A stretch of 64,000 nucleotides of DNA from CAXMST01 sp963793415 (GTDB lineage Bacteria; Actinomycetota; Thermoleophilia; Solirubrobacterales; 70-9), in assembly GCA_963793415.1 (NCBI GenBank), contig CAWCAC010000002.1, positions 1,922,001 to 1,986,000 of the forward strand, written 5' to 3'. A model generated the notes under the pieces. It was given only the letters and a program-made list of their open reading frames with translations. It did no database searches and was not told the origin of the DNA. Each line of letters opens with the position of its first letter. The stretch's first letter is position 1. The translations under genes and the position numbers were made by a program. Below are positions 1 through 9,872 of this stretch, in pieces.

Positions 1-252
1 ATCGCCCTCGTGGCGCTCGCCTCCGACAGCGGCAACGACTCGACGACCTCGAGCTCGACCTCCTCGACGACGACCTCCTCGACGACGACCTCGCAGCCGA
101 CTACCACGTCGACGACCACGAGCTCGACGACGACCTCGACGACGCCGACGACGACGTCGACGACAGCGCCTACGACCACCACGACGACCACGCCGACGAC
201 GACCACCACGGATGGCGGCGGTGGCGGCGACAGCGGCGGCGTCGCGCCCTGA
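1..252 (+). CDS. C-terminal part of a Thr/Ser-rich low-complexity protein (5' end outside window)
   Basis: The reading frame is open from the left edge and ends at a TGA at 250-252. Only the tail is visible: a short hydrophobic-looking start (IALVALAS), then about 55 residues made almost entirely of Thr and Ser, then a Gly-rich end (DGGGGGDSGG). Such tails usually form extended, often glycosylated, linkers outside the membrane of actinobacterial surface proteins. The catalytic or binding part lies upstream, so no function can be given. The next gene starts within 8 bases, which suggests co-transcription. Confidence 0.55.
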   Translation: MALVALASDSGNDSTTSSSTSSTTTSSTTTSQPTTTSTTTSSTTTSTTPTTTSTTAPTTTTTTTPTTTTTDGGGGGDSGGVAP

Positions 253-259
253 CGCACGC

Positions 260-1240
260 TTGACGCGTTCGCTCGTCACAGGTGGCGCGGGCTTCATCGG
301 CTCGCATCTGGTCGCGGCTCTGCTCGAGCGCGGTGACGACATCCTGGTCGTCGACGATCTCTCGAGCGGGAAGCGCTCGAACTTCGGGTCGCTGCCGGGC
401 TCCGACGAGGTCCGTCTCGCCGAGCTCGACATCGCCGAACGGGGAGCGCTCGAGGCTGCGATCGGGGACTGGGCTCCGGAGCGGATCTTCCACCTTGCCG
501 GTCAGGTCGACGTGCGCAAGGCGATCGCCGACCCTGTCCGCGATTCACAGGTGAACGTGGTCGGCACGATCGAGGTGCTCGAGGCGGCTCGCCGATCGGC
601 ATGCCCCGTGCTGTTCACCTCGACCGGTGGCGCCTCCTACGGGGAGGGTGAGGGGCGTCGCCTTCCATTCACCGAGGACGATCCGACCGTCCCGGAGACG
701 GCCTACGGGGTCAGCAAGCTCGCGGCAGAGAAGTACGTCGCCTTCTATCGGCTGCTGTTCGGGGTGCCCGCGGTGTCGCTGCGGCTCGGCAACGTCTACG
801 GACCTCGGCAGGACCCCCACGGCGAGGCAGGCGTGGTCGCGATCTTCTGCGGACGTTTGCTCGACGGCGAGGCGCCGGTCGTCTTCGGCGACGGTGAGCA
901 GACGCGTGACTACATCTACGTCGGCGATGTCGTTGCCGGACTGCTTGCTGCGGAGGCCGGCCTGCTCGCCGGAGCTGCTGCGCAGGACGTCTACAACATC
1001 GGTACCGGGGCTGAGACCTCGGTGCTCGAGATCGCCGCGTCGCTGTCGGCGATCGCCGGCAGCGCGCCCGACCCCGAGTTCAGGCCGCGGCGGACCGGTG
1101 AAATCCAGCGCGTCTCGATCTCCCCCGAAGCAGCGGGCCGCGACCTCGGATGGAAGGCCGAGTTCGAGCTCGAGCCGGCGCTGGCCGAGACCTTCGCCTG
1201 GGCCCGGTCCGAACGCGCCGCCGGGCGCCCCGCGGACTAG
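260..1240 (+). CDS. NAD-dependent epimerase/dehydratase (extended SDR, nucleotide-sugar type)
   Basis: An extended short-chain dehydrogenase of about 326 residues. The N-terminal dinucleotide-binding motif GGAGFIGS begins at residue 8 when TTG at 260 is used as start; the longer ATG at 212 would overlap the preceding gene by 41 bases and add an Ala-rich stretch without family support, so TTG is preferred. The catalytic set is visible: a Ser/Thr region (FTSTGG) and YGVSK (Tyr-x-x-x-Lys), followed by the family-typical RLGNVYGPRQ and a C-terminal substrate domain with FGDGEQTRDYIYV. These features match UDP-glucose 4-epimerase-like sugar-nucleotide enzymes acting in the cytoplasm; the exact sugar cannot be read from sequence. 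Confidence 0.85.
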   Translation: MTRSLVTGGAGFIGSHLVAALLERGDDILVVDDLSSGKRSNFGSLPGSDEVRLAELDIAERGALEAAIGDWAPERIFHLAGQVDVRKAIADPVRDSQVNVVGTIEVLEAARRSACPVLFTSTGGASYGEGEGRRLPFTEDDPTVPETAYGVSKLAAEKYVAFYRLLFGVPAVSLRLGNVYGPRQDPHGEAGVVAIFCGRLLDGEAPVVFGDGEQTRDYIYVGDVVAGLLAAEAGLLAGAAAQDVYNIGTGAETSVLEIAASLSAIAGSAPDPEFRPRRTGEIQRVSISPEAAGRDLGWKAEFELEPALAETFAWARSERAAGRPAD

Positions 1241-1281
1241 GGCGAACGCCTCGCACGGCACCTGCAACACTTTCGCGCCCC

Positions 1282-2649
1282 ATGGACCGGAACGCCGACA
1301 GCACCTACGTCCCGACCGCCTCCTACGAGGCCGATCCCAAGAATGTCTCCCGCGTTCTGCTGCTCTACTCGGGCGGGCTCGACACGAGCGTGATGCTGCG
1401 CTGGATCCAGGAGCGCTACGGCGCCGAGATCGTCACCCTGACCGTCAACCTGGGCCAGCCCGACGAGGACTACGGCGTCGTCACGGGCAAGGCCAGGGAC
1501 CTCGGCGCGATCGAGTCGATCGTCGTCGACGCGCGTGAGGAGTTCGCCGCCGACTACGTGCTGCCCGCGATCCGCGCCAACGCCCTCTACGGCGGCGGTT
1601 ACCCGCTGTTCACGGCGCTCGCGAGGCCGCTGATCGCCAAGCTCGCCGTCGATGCAGCTCGCGAGCACGGCTGCGACACGGTCGCGCACGGCTGCACCGG
1701 TAAGGGCAACGACCAGGTCCGGATCGAGGGCACCGTGGTCACGCTCGCTCCTGAGCTGAAGCTGCTGGCGCCGGTTCGCGAGTGGAAGATGGGCCGCGAG
1801 GAGGAGATCGCCTACGCCCGCGAGCACGGGATCCCGATCTCCGGCGGCACCTCGGCGGCGCCCTACTCGATCGACGACAACCTCTGGGGGCGCTCCTCGG
1901 AGGGTCGCACGATCGAGGATCTCGACACGCCGCCGCCCGACGACGTCTTCCAGCTCGTGACCCGGCCTGAAGAGGCGCCCGACGAGCCCGAGCACGTTCG
2001 GGTCGGCTTCGAGCGGGGCAAGCCCGTATCGATCGACGGCGAGGCGCTCGAGCTGGTGCCGCTGATCGACCGGCTCTCGGAGATCGGCTGCCGGCACGGA
2101 GTCGGCATCGTCGACCACATCGAGGACCGGATCGTCGGGCTCAAGGTCCGCGATCTCTATGAGGTCCCGGCCGCGACGATCGTGCTCGCCGCCCACAAGG
2201 ACCTCGAGAAGCTCGTCTCGACGATCCACCAGAACAACTACAAGTCGACCCTGGAGACGCACTGGGCCTACCTCGCCTACGCCGGCCTCTGGCACGAGCC
2301 GCTGCGCGAGGACATCGACGCCTACATGCTCTCGGCCAATCGGATGGTCACCGGCGAGGTGACCGTGAAGCTCTTCAAGGGGCTGGCGACGCCGGTCGCC
2401 CGCAGCTCGCCCTACGCCCTCTACGACAAGACGCTGGCCAGCTTCGGCGAGTCGGGCGGCGAGTTCAGCCAGCAGGCGAGCCCCGGCTTCATCGAGCTGT
2501 TCACGCTGCAGAGCCGGCTCGCGCACCGGGTTCGTGGCGGCGCCGATCGATGCCCCGGAGAGCTGAGCCGTCCCGTTTGCGGGCGGCTGAGGGCGGGTAG
2601 AGTCCGGGTCATGAGCGCTTCTACGAAGCCATCGGCCGCATGGTCGTGA
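1282..2649 (+). CDS. argG: Argininosuccinate synthase
   Basis: Catalyses ATP-dependent condensation of citrulline and aspartate in arginine synthesis; argH for the next step is at 61.4 kb. The start is ATG 1282, giving about 26 residues ahead of the pyrophosphatase P-loop SGGLDTS (residues 30-36). Further family motifs include GCTGKGNDQVR, SIDDNLWGRS and HQNNYKSTLETHWAYL. The open frame runs to 455 residues, while the family is usually near 400. The final 40 residues or so, after RLAHRV, are Arg/Pro-rich and unlike the family. A +1 shift near 2532 would instead end the protein as VAAPIDAPES with a stop at 2564-2566, so a frameshift or base error near the 3' end is likely. Confidence 0.93.
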   Translation: MDRNADSTYVPTASYEADPKNVSRVLLLYSGGLDTSVMLRWIQERYGAEIVTLTVNLGQPDEDYGVVTGKARDLGAIESIVVDAREEFAADYVLPAIRANALYGGGYPLFTALARPLIAKLAVDAAREHGCDTVAHGCTGKGNDQVRIEGTVVTLAPELKLLAPVREWKMGREEEIAYAREHGIPISGGTSAAPYSIDDNLWGRSSEGRTIEDLDTPPPDDVFQLVTRPEEAPDEPEHVRVGFERGKPVSIDGEALELVPLIDRLSEIGCRHGVGIVDHIEDRIVGLKVRDLYEVPAATIVLAAHKDLEKLVSTIHQNNYKSTLETHWAYLAYAGLWHEPLREDIDAYMLSANRMVTGEVTVKLFKGLATPVARSSPYALYDKTLASFGESGGEFSQQASPGFIELFTLQSRLAHRVRGGADRCPGELSRPVCGRLRAGRVRVMSASTKPSAAWS

Positions 2650-2762
2650 CCCTGATCCGCGTCCGCTACAGGCGCCAGTTGCGCGTCGTCGCGGTGCTCG
2701 GGATCGGCGCCACCGTCGCCGCCGGCTATCTGTTGGCCTCGCGCGACGTCGAAGAGGGCTGA
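2640..2762 (+). CDS. Tiny single-span membrane protein (about 40 aa)
   Basis: ATG 2640 opens a 40-codon frame ending at TGA 2760-2762. The product has a basic N-terminus (LIRVRYRRQLR), one transmembrane helix (VVAVLGIGATVAAGYLLA) and a short charged tail (SRDVEEG). Reading continues sensibly upstream in the same frame (ERFYEAIGRM), and an ATG at 2611 sits in a neighbouring frame, so the real start may be 2611 with a one-base error between. It overlaps the aberrant Arg/Pro tail of argG, which supports argG really ending earlier. No function is known. Confidence 0.4.
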   Translation: MVVTLIRVRYRRQLRVVAVLGIGATVAAGYLLASRDVEEG

Positions 2763-2769
2763 GCGGCTT

Positions 2770-3417
2770 CTAGGGGTTGCCGAGGACCCGGTCGAAGACC
2801 GGGACCGGGTCGATCCCGAACTCGCGCGCGATCGTCTCGGCGATCTCGGCGGGCGCCACGCCCGAGGCAGAGAGCTGTGTCGCCCGCACGAGCGCTGTCG
2901 CCGGCGGCTCGGCCGGCTCACGAGCGGGAGTGAGCGGCGCAGGGCTCTTGGGCTCGGGGCCGATTGCCTCGCTCGACTCGGCGACGGGGGCGGCGGCCAT
3001 GGGGCGCTCGAAGCTCGTGCCGTGTGGTTCGGCCTCGACCTGCTCGATCCGGGCTGAGATCGTCGCCACGGCCTGCTCGATCGCACCGAGCATGCGCTCG
3101 GAGTGGTCGCGGACGCTGGTTGCGTGCTCGATCAGGTCGTCGGTCAGGCGGGAGACGAGGCGGACGCGCTCGGCCGTGAGCCAGTCCGCTTTGCGCTGCG
3201 CCTCGGCGAGGTGGCGGCTGGCCTGCTCCTCGGCGTCGATCCGGATCGCGTCGGCGGCTCGCTCGCCGGCGGCGACGACCGCCTGCAGGCGCTGGGTCAT
3301 GCCGTCGACCGACTCCCGCAGGCCGGCGATGTGGGTGTCGTCGTCGAGCTCGCCGGCCCAGGCCCGTGCCTCGGCAAGGCGCTGCTCGGGGGTCTCGGGG
3401 CTTCCGGTCGTGCTCAC
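2770..3417 (-). CDS. Coiled-coil protein with C-terminal helical tail
   Basis: A 215-residue protein not recognised as a named family. The first 130 residues are Ala/Glu/Arg-rich with heptad-like spacing (for example AADAIRIDAEEQASRHLAEA), predicting a long coiled coil. A Pro/Ala-rich linker follows, and the end (ATQLSASGVAPAEIAETIARE) looks like a small helical domain. Its GTG start at 3415-3417 overlaps the stop of the upstream coiled-coil gene by GTGA, so the two are translationally coupled. Together with the large coiled-coil gene transcribed divergently from 4 kb it suggests a scaffold or cell-pole role, which is inference only. Confidence 0.6.
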   Translation of the reverse strand: MSTTGSPETPEQRLAEARAWAGELDDDTHIAGLRESVDGMTQRLQAVVAAGERAADAIRIDAEEQASRHLAEAQRKADWLTAERVRLVSRLTDDLIEHATSVRDHSERMLGAIEQAVATISARIEQVEAEPHGTSFERPMAAAPVAESSEAIGPEPKSPAPLTPAREPAEPPATALVRATQLSASGVAPAEIAETIAREFGIDPVPVFDRVLGNP

Positions 3418-3755
3418 GTCGTCGCCTCCTGAGCGGTGGGCGCCGACCCGCGCTCCGGCCAGGGGGGCGGGCTGAAGTCCGCCTCGCGGGCCAGCTCGAC
3501 GAGCTTGGCGGCCGCCGCGGCCATCGCTTCGGCGAGCCTGATCGCGGCGAGCTCCGTCTGTTCGGCGTGCTCGGCGATCGCTGCCCGCAGCGACTCGATC
3601 TCGCGCAGGCGCTCGGCCGCCTGCTCGCGGGCGCGGGCGGCGCCGTCGCGCTCGATCCGGCTCGCGTCGACCGCGGCGCGTTCGAGCAGACGCTCGGCCT
3701 CCTCGCGGCTCGCACGCAAAGCGCCGAGCGTCTGGCCGATCACGGTGGAAGCCAT
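3414..3755 (-). CDS. Short coiled-coil protein
   Basis: 113 residues, almost entirely helical (ASREEAERLLERAAVDASRI and similar), ending in a Pro-rich tail. It is the first gene of a two-gene operon read leftward, overlapping the next gene by four bases. The -10 box TAAGAT (3770 down to 3765) lies 9 nt from the ATG, so the message is probably leaderless. The helical style resembles DivIVA-like or ATP synthase b-like stalks but no diagnostic motif is present. Function unknown. Confidence 0.6.
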   Translation of the reverse strand: MASTVIGQTLGALRASREEAERLLERAAVDASRIERDGAARAREQAAERLREIESLRAAIAEHAEQTELAAIRLAEAMAAAAAKLVELAREADFSPPPWPERGSAPTAQEATT

Positions 3756-3764
3756 TCGGCGGCG

Positions 3765-3770
3765 ATCTTA
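3765..3770 (-). promoter_or_regulatory. -10 box TAAGAT for the coiled-coil operon
   Basis: TAAGAT on the minus strand, 9 nt ahead of the ATG at 3755. This fits the TANNNT spacing seen for many other genes here and implies a leaderless transcript. Confidence 0.45.
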
Positions 3771-3855
3771 GTCACGCCGTCGGTGGGTCCGGATGCTGGC
3801 CGACCGCGCCCAACGCCCGGCGCCGGGCTTGCCGCATCGGCGCCGGTGTTAGACG

Positions 3856-4032
3856 ATGTCGCCGATGGCCGGAGATCGACCCGAGGACGAGGTGCGGGAG
3901 CGCATCAGACGGGCCCGCGAGGCTCTCGATGCGAACCTGAGCGAGATCGAGGCCCGCTCGCCCGGATCGGGGTCCCAGCGCGGGCGCCCCGGAGCCGGCG
4001 CCGGTGACGGCGATCTCGGCCGGATCGGCTGA
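3856..4032 (+). CDS. Short helical ORF just upstream of the giant coiled-coil gene
   Basis: ATG 3856 (or ATG 3865) opens a 58-codon frame ending at TGA 4030-4032. The first 35 residues are a charged helix (EDEVRERIRRAREALDANLS); the rest is Gly/Arg-rich. It overlaps the next gene by 29 bases in another frame. Because the helix reads naturally and the Gly/Arg end does not, this may be the true N-terminus of the giant coiled-coil protein, joined through a frame change near 3960. It may equally be a separate small coupled ORF. Confidence 0.35.
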   Translation: MSPMAGDRPEDEVRERIRRAREALDANLSEIEARSPGSGSQRGRPGAGAGDGDLGRIG

Positions 4033-7000
4033 GGTCCGAGCCCGGCTCGACGTGCTGGACGACCTGCTCGAGCAGCGGATCTGGGAGGCGGCGGCGGGCA
4101 TCGAGGAGCGCGTCGGCGACTGGGTCAACGCCAGGGTCCGCACCGCCGAGCGCAGGCTCGAGCTGCAGACCGAGGCGCTCGAGGCGGCGCTCGGTCAGGA
4201 GGCCGAGGTCGCTCGGCGCACCGCCGAGCAGATCGATCTTTCCCGGGCGGCGCTGACCGAGGCCCGCGAGGAGGCCCTGGCGGCCCTCGCCAAGGGTGTC
4301 GAGGAGGCGCGCACGGAGGCGTCGGCCCAGGTCGCAGAGAAGCTGCGCCGATCCGGGCGCGAGGCCGAGAGCGAGCTCCGCGAGCTTGGGCGCAAGCTTG
4401 GCGACGAGACCGGCGAGGCCGCGGCCGAGCGCGCCCGCAGGGAGGTCGCGACGGCGATCGCGGAGGCCGAGGATCGCGTCGCGGGTGCCGTCGGCGAGGC
4501 GACCACCAGCCTGATCGCCAGGGTCGAGGAGACGCTTGGCGCGGCATCGGCGAAGCTCGACGCCGACGCGACCGCGCGCGGTGACGAGCAGAGGGCCGAA
4601 GTCGCTGCGGCGCTGCGGGAGGCGGTCGCCGAGCTCGAGTCGGCGGCGGCGAAGCTCAAGGCCGAGACCGTCGAGGGCTCCAGGGCAGCGGCCGAGAGGG
4701 CCGTCGAAGAGCGAATCGAGGGTGCGGAGCAGAAGCTCGCCCGAGAGGTCTCAGAACGGGCTGAGGGAGCCGAGAGCAGGCTCCGACAGGCGGTCGAGCA
4801 GCGATTGGCCGAGCGCGTCGCCGAGGCGCGGGGTGAGCTCGACATGCACGTCGACTCCGCTCTCGCCGACCTGCGCCGCGACACGGCCGAGGAGCTGCGG
4901 CGAGCGCGGCTCGAGTTCGAGGGCCCCGCCGAGGAGCGTTTCGCCGCCGCCGAGCGGCGGCTCGGCGAGCGCGGGGCGGAGCTGACCGCCGCGATCGGAC
5001 GGCTCTCGACCGACCACGCTGCCGACGCGGGTTCGCGCGACCGGGAGTTGCGCGACGCGGCCGAGGCGCTCGAGAAGAAGCTGAGGGACCTTGCGACCGA
5101 GATCGAGGAGGGCGCCGGCAAAGCCCGGGCGGGACTAGGCGCCGACGGGGCCGAGCAGCGCGCGCAGATCGAGCGCGACTCCAGTGCCGCCCGGGCACGG
5201 CTCGAGCAGGAGGCGGCGAGGATCCGGGCCGAGCTCGATGCGCGTGCGGCCGAGATCCGCGAGGAGGCCGCAGCGGCCGCCCGCAGCTCCGCCGGCGCGA
5301 CTGCCGACGAGCGGTTCGAGGCCGCCACGACCGAGCTCAAGGCGGGCGTCGAGGCACACCGCGAGGCGCTCGCAACGGAGGCTCGTGCGGCCGAGAACAG
5401 GCTCGAGTCCCGCGTCTCCGAGCTACTCGCCGCGACCCGCCGCGAGACCGCGGATGCCCTTGCGGCCGGCCTCGGCGAGCTGCGCGCCGAGGCGGGGAGC
5501 TCCCTTGCCGGCGACCGCAAGGAGATCGCGCGCCTGGCGAACGAGAGCCGTGAGGAGCTGACGCAGCGGATCGGGTCGCTGGCCGAGGCGGCCGAGGCCC
5601 GCCTGCGTGAGGCCATCGCCACCGAGCAGACGGCAGCGGCGAGCCGCATCGCCGTGCGCGCGGACGAGCTCGAGAAGCGCGCTGCCTCGCTCTCCGAGGA
5701 AGCGCAGGGGCGCCACGCGGAGATCTCGGCCGCCGAGCTCGCCAAGGTCAGGGAGTCGCTTCAGGCGGACGTGACCGCGGCGGGCGAGCGGATCGGCGCC
5801 CGCGCCCAGCAGGAGCTGGAAAGCCTTTCAGCACGCGCGACCGAGCTCTCCGCGCAGGCGACCGAAGCCGGTCGCGCCGCCGCGGCCGAGGTCGCCCGCG
5901 AGCTGCTCGAGGACGCCGGCAGCCGTCTCGGCTCGGAGCTCGACGAGCGCGAGCGCAAGCGCACCGAGGAGGCGGAGGCACGGATCGGCGAGGCGATGGC
6001 CGCGGCCGTGGCCAAGCTCTCGAGCAGCGCCGAGCAGGACGTCAGCGGCAAGCTCACCGCCGCCGAGCAGCGGCTCGCAAGCGAGCACGATGCACGGCTG
6101 CGCGAGGGGGTCGCGCGGATCGAGGCCCTGCGCTCCGAGATCGCGGTCGAGCGCGACGCGGCGCTCGAGCGCCTCGGGGGCCGCGCCGAGGAGATCCGCC
6201 GCTCCGTCGAGGAGGCGGGCACGACTTCACTGGAGGCCGTCACCGGGGAGCGCGACGCTGCCGCCGAGACCGCCGCGGCCCGTGCCGAGGAGGCGGCACG
6301 GCTTGCCGCCGAGCGCCGGCTCGAGCTTGCCGGAGAGGAGCTCGGCCGCCGTTTCGAGGAGACGAGGACGCGCCACGAGCTGCGCATCGACGAGCGCGTC
6401 GGCGCCGAAGGGGAGCGGCTCGAGGCCGAGATCCGCGCTCGCGGCGAGGCGCTGATCGCCGAAGGGCTCGCTGCCGCTGCGGCCCGGGTCGACAGCCTTG
6501 CAGCCGATGCGCGCCGCCAGCTCGAGGAGGAGATTGCCCGCCGCGGGCACGAGTCGGATGCAGCCCTGAGCGACCGGCTTCAGGGCGCCAATGCCGAGCT
6601 CGCTGCCCGGATCGACGCGGCTGTCGCCGAGGCCCGGGGCCGGCTCGAGGCGGCTGCGCGGGAATCCGCCGAACGCGCCGCCGACGAGCACTTCGAGACT
6701 TCGGAGGGTCGGCTGCGCGAGCGGTTCGAGGCCGCCGAGGCACAGCGCAACGAGACGCTGAGCTCGCGCATCGAGTCCGAGCTCGAGCGCGTTCGCTCCG
6801 AGTCGAGCGACCGCCTCGAAACCCTCCGCAGCGAGCTCTCCGAGGCGGGTGAGCGCCGGATCACTGAGGACCTCGGCGCCGCGATCCGCTCGCTCGAGAT
6901 GGACGCCCGGAGCCGGATCGAGGAGGCGCAGGCTGCGGTCGACGCACGCGGCGAGGCGCAGCTCGACGCGGCCGACGAGCGGATCGAGGCGGCCTCGGTG

Positions 7001-9788
7001 CGAGCCCGGGCTTCGATCGAGGCGGACGCCGCGGCCGGCGCCGCCCGGGTCAGCGAGGCGCGCGAGGCGGCACGGGTCCAGATCGAGACCGCGCTGAGCT
7101 CGCTGCTCGAGACGGCCGGCCGGATCGAGAGCGACGCGATCGCCGCCGCCGGCGACCGCGCCACAGACGTTGCGGAGACCCGTCTCGCCGGCGTCGGCGA
7201 GGAGGTGCGGGCGAAGCTCGCGGCCGATCTCGGCGCCGAGATCTCCGGGACCGTGGCCGCCGCACGGGCCGAGCTCGAGGCGGCGTCCAGCGCGCGCACG
7301 ACGACCGTGCTTGCCGAGCTTCGCGAGCGGATCGCGCTGGAGTCGTCGCAGTCGGCCGCCGCTGCCGTCTCCAGGATCGAAACGACGGGGGAGGAGCGGC
7401 TGGCGCGTGAGTCGGAGCGGATCTCGGCACTCGCCCAGGAATCCCGCGAGGCGATCGACGCCCGCGCGATCGAGGCCGCTCGCAGGATGGACGAGCTCCG
7501 GCTCAAGATCGAGTCCGCGATCGAAGCCGCGCTTGCGACCGTCACGCGCACGTCCTCGGAGGCTGCGGGCAAGGCTGATGCGATTGCCGGTGCCCGCGCC
7601 GAGGAGGTCGCGACCGCGAGGCTGGACGGGGTCTTCGAACGGCTCGCCGATCGAGTCGCCGTCGCCAGCGAAGCGGCCCGCAGCGAGCTCGACGCTGCCG
7701 TCGCCTCCTACGGCGTCGAGATCCACGAGACCCTCGACGCGCACGTCGCCGAGAGCAGGGCGGCGACCGAGGCTCACATCGCCGAGAGCCGAGCCGGCAC
7801 CGAGGCTCACATCGCCGAGAGCCGCGCCGCGATCGAGACGCAGTCCGCCCAGGGGCGAGCCGCCGTCGAGGCCCACATCGCGGAAAGCCGGACGACGACC
7901 GAGGCGTTCATTGCCGAGAGCCGCAGCGCCTCCGAGAGCCATCTGGCCGAGGCGCGCGCTGCGACCGAGGCGGGCCTGACCGAGTTCAAAGCCGAGATCG
8001 ACGGCCGCCTGAGCGTGCGGGCCGCCGAGATCGAGGAGGCGTCGGTCGAGCGGATCGACCGGCTCAGCACCGAGGCGAGACGCGATCTCGAGGCGAACGT
8101 GGCAGGCCGCATCAGCGCTTCGGACGCGGCCCTGAGCAGACACCTCGACCAGGCCGAGGAGGAGCTCGGCGGGCGCATCGACAGGCGCATCACCGAGGCC
8201 GAGGCCGAGATCGGGGCAGCCGCCAGGAGCTCCGCCGCGGGCGCCGTCGCCGAAAACTTCGCCGACTCCGAGGAGCGCCTCGGGGCGCGGCTCGAGGCCG
8301 CGGACGCCGAACGCGGCGAGCGCCTCGCGGCGCGGGTGAAGTCGGAGACCGATGCGATGAACGAGCGCGCCGCGGCCCGGGTCGAAGAGGCCGCGACCGA
8401 TCTCGCCGGTCGCGTCGAGGAGGTCCGGGCCGAGTTGCGCGGCGATCTGCGCCGCGAGCAGGGCACGCTGGCCGGGTCGCTGCGCGCCGAGCAGAGCGAT
8501 GCGATCCAGCGGATGGAGGCCGCGACCGACTCGCGGCTGCAGGATGCCGAGTCGGGCCTGCGCGAGCGGGTCGACGCTCGCATCGCCGGCGCCGAGCAGG
8601 AGATCCAGTCGGCGGCGAGGGCCGCTGCCTCCGCCGCCGCCGTCGAACGCCTTGCCGGAACCGACGAGCGGCTCGCCGAGCAGATCGATCGCACCCGCGC
8701 GGAGCTCACCGACGAGCTCGCCGAGTGGGTCCGGGTCGAGGGCGACCAGCTCGGCACCCGGCTGTTCGAGGACCTCTCGGCCGCCGCGGAGCGCCGGGTC
8801 GCCGACGCGATCACCGATGCCGAGCGCGCGCTCAACGCCGAGATCGAGGACCGTCTCACCGAGGGCCGGCGCAGCCTCGACCGTCAGGGCGCCGACCGGC
8901 TCGAGGAGTTCGAGGCCGGCTTGCGGGCCCGGACGGAGGATCTCGACTCGCGGATCGCGGCCGCGATGGAGGGAGCCCGCACCGAGGTCGCGGCTGAGCT
9001 CGCGGGCAAGGTCGACGCCGGCGTCAGCGACGCGGCCGAGCGGGCCCGAGCCGATCTGCGGGCGGCGGTCGAGGCCGATGCCGACGAGGCCGTCTCCCGC
9101 GCCGCCGATGCCGCGCGCGAGCGGCTCGAGGACCGCGCCGCCGAGCTCGAGACCGAGGTGCGGACATTGCGCGAGGAGATGTCCCGCAAGGGCGCGCGCC
9201 GCGAGCGCGAGAAGCTGATCGCCGAGCACCGCGCAGCCAGCGAGGAGTCACTCGGCAAGCTCGAGGCCGAGCGCGAGAAGGCGCTGGCGGCGCTAGCCGG
9301 CACCGTCAACGAGTTGACCGGATCCGCGGCGGCGGCCGTCGGCGAGGCCGCGCGCGCAGCCGGCGCCGATCTCGCCGCGGCGGTAGCCGCGGCGGAGGAG
9401 CGGGCCGGGCTGGCCGCATCCGGGGCGGAGGAGCGCGTCGAGCAGTCGGCCGCGGCGGTCGAGGCTCGGGCCCGGACGTCTGCAGCGGAGGCGGCCGCCG
9501 AGGCGGCCCGTCGCGCCGCCGAGGAGGCGATCGAGCGCCGCACGATGCGAGCTCGAGGAGCAGGTCCGGGCGACGATCGATGCGGCCGAGACCGAGGCGG
9601 CGCGGAGGATCCAGGCGGCCGCGGCCGATGCTGAGCAGCGGATCGCCGCTGCCGACGCGGCCCAGGAGCGCGAGGTGCGGATCCGGGAGCGGTCCGAGCG
9701 CGCCCGCGAGGAGGCCGACCGCCGCGTCCGCGACGCGGAACTGCGGCTCGCCGAGGTGATGGACAGGCTCGAGGGCGCCGGCCGCTGA
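4004..9788 (+). CDS. Giant Ala/Glu/Arg-rich coiled-coil protein (about 1,927 aa, frameshift near 9545)
   Basis: A GTG start at 4004 begins an essentially continuous coiled coil rich in Ala, Glu, Arg and Leu. As read, the frame stops at 9634 with a non-helical Arg/Gly tail. Shifting by one base near 9545 restores perfect coiled-coil sequence (ELEEQVRATIDAAETEAARR) to a TGA at 9786-9788, so the true protein is about 1,927 residues. Residues 1246-1322 are seven 11-residue repeats of the form AHIAESRAATE. A looser unit around ADERFE recurs near residues 434, 893, 1416 and 1552. No signal peptide or membrane helix is seen. Probably a cytoplasmic fibrous scaffold; function unknown. dnaE lies 84 bases downstream. 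Confidence 0.75.
7739..7969 (+). repeat. Seven tandem 33-bp (11-residue) coding repeats
   Basis: Inside the giant coiled-coil gene, seven consecutive 33-bp units encode variants of AHIAESRAATE (AHVAESRAATE, AHIAESRAGTE, AHIAESRAAIE, TQSAQGRAAVE, AHIAESRTTTE, AFIAESRSASE, SHLAEARAATE). An 11-residue period is a hendecad, which favours a nearly straight or slightly right-handed coiled coil, unlike the surrounding heptads. Confidence 0.85.
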
Positions 9789-9872
9789 GGCCGGTCGCTC
9801 GCTCTCCCAAACTGCGGAAAGAGCTCCGCCGGACCACCCTTTGGCGTCTACCCGCCTTGGCATGATGGCCCG

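Noticed and set aside
37..213. Repetitive ACG/TCG tract resembling a tandem repeat array
   Set aside because: It encodes a Thr/Ser-rich tail in frame; there are no spacers or direct repeats of CRISPR type.
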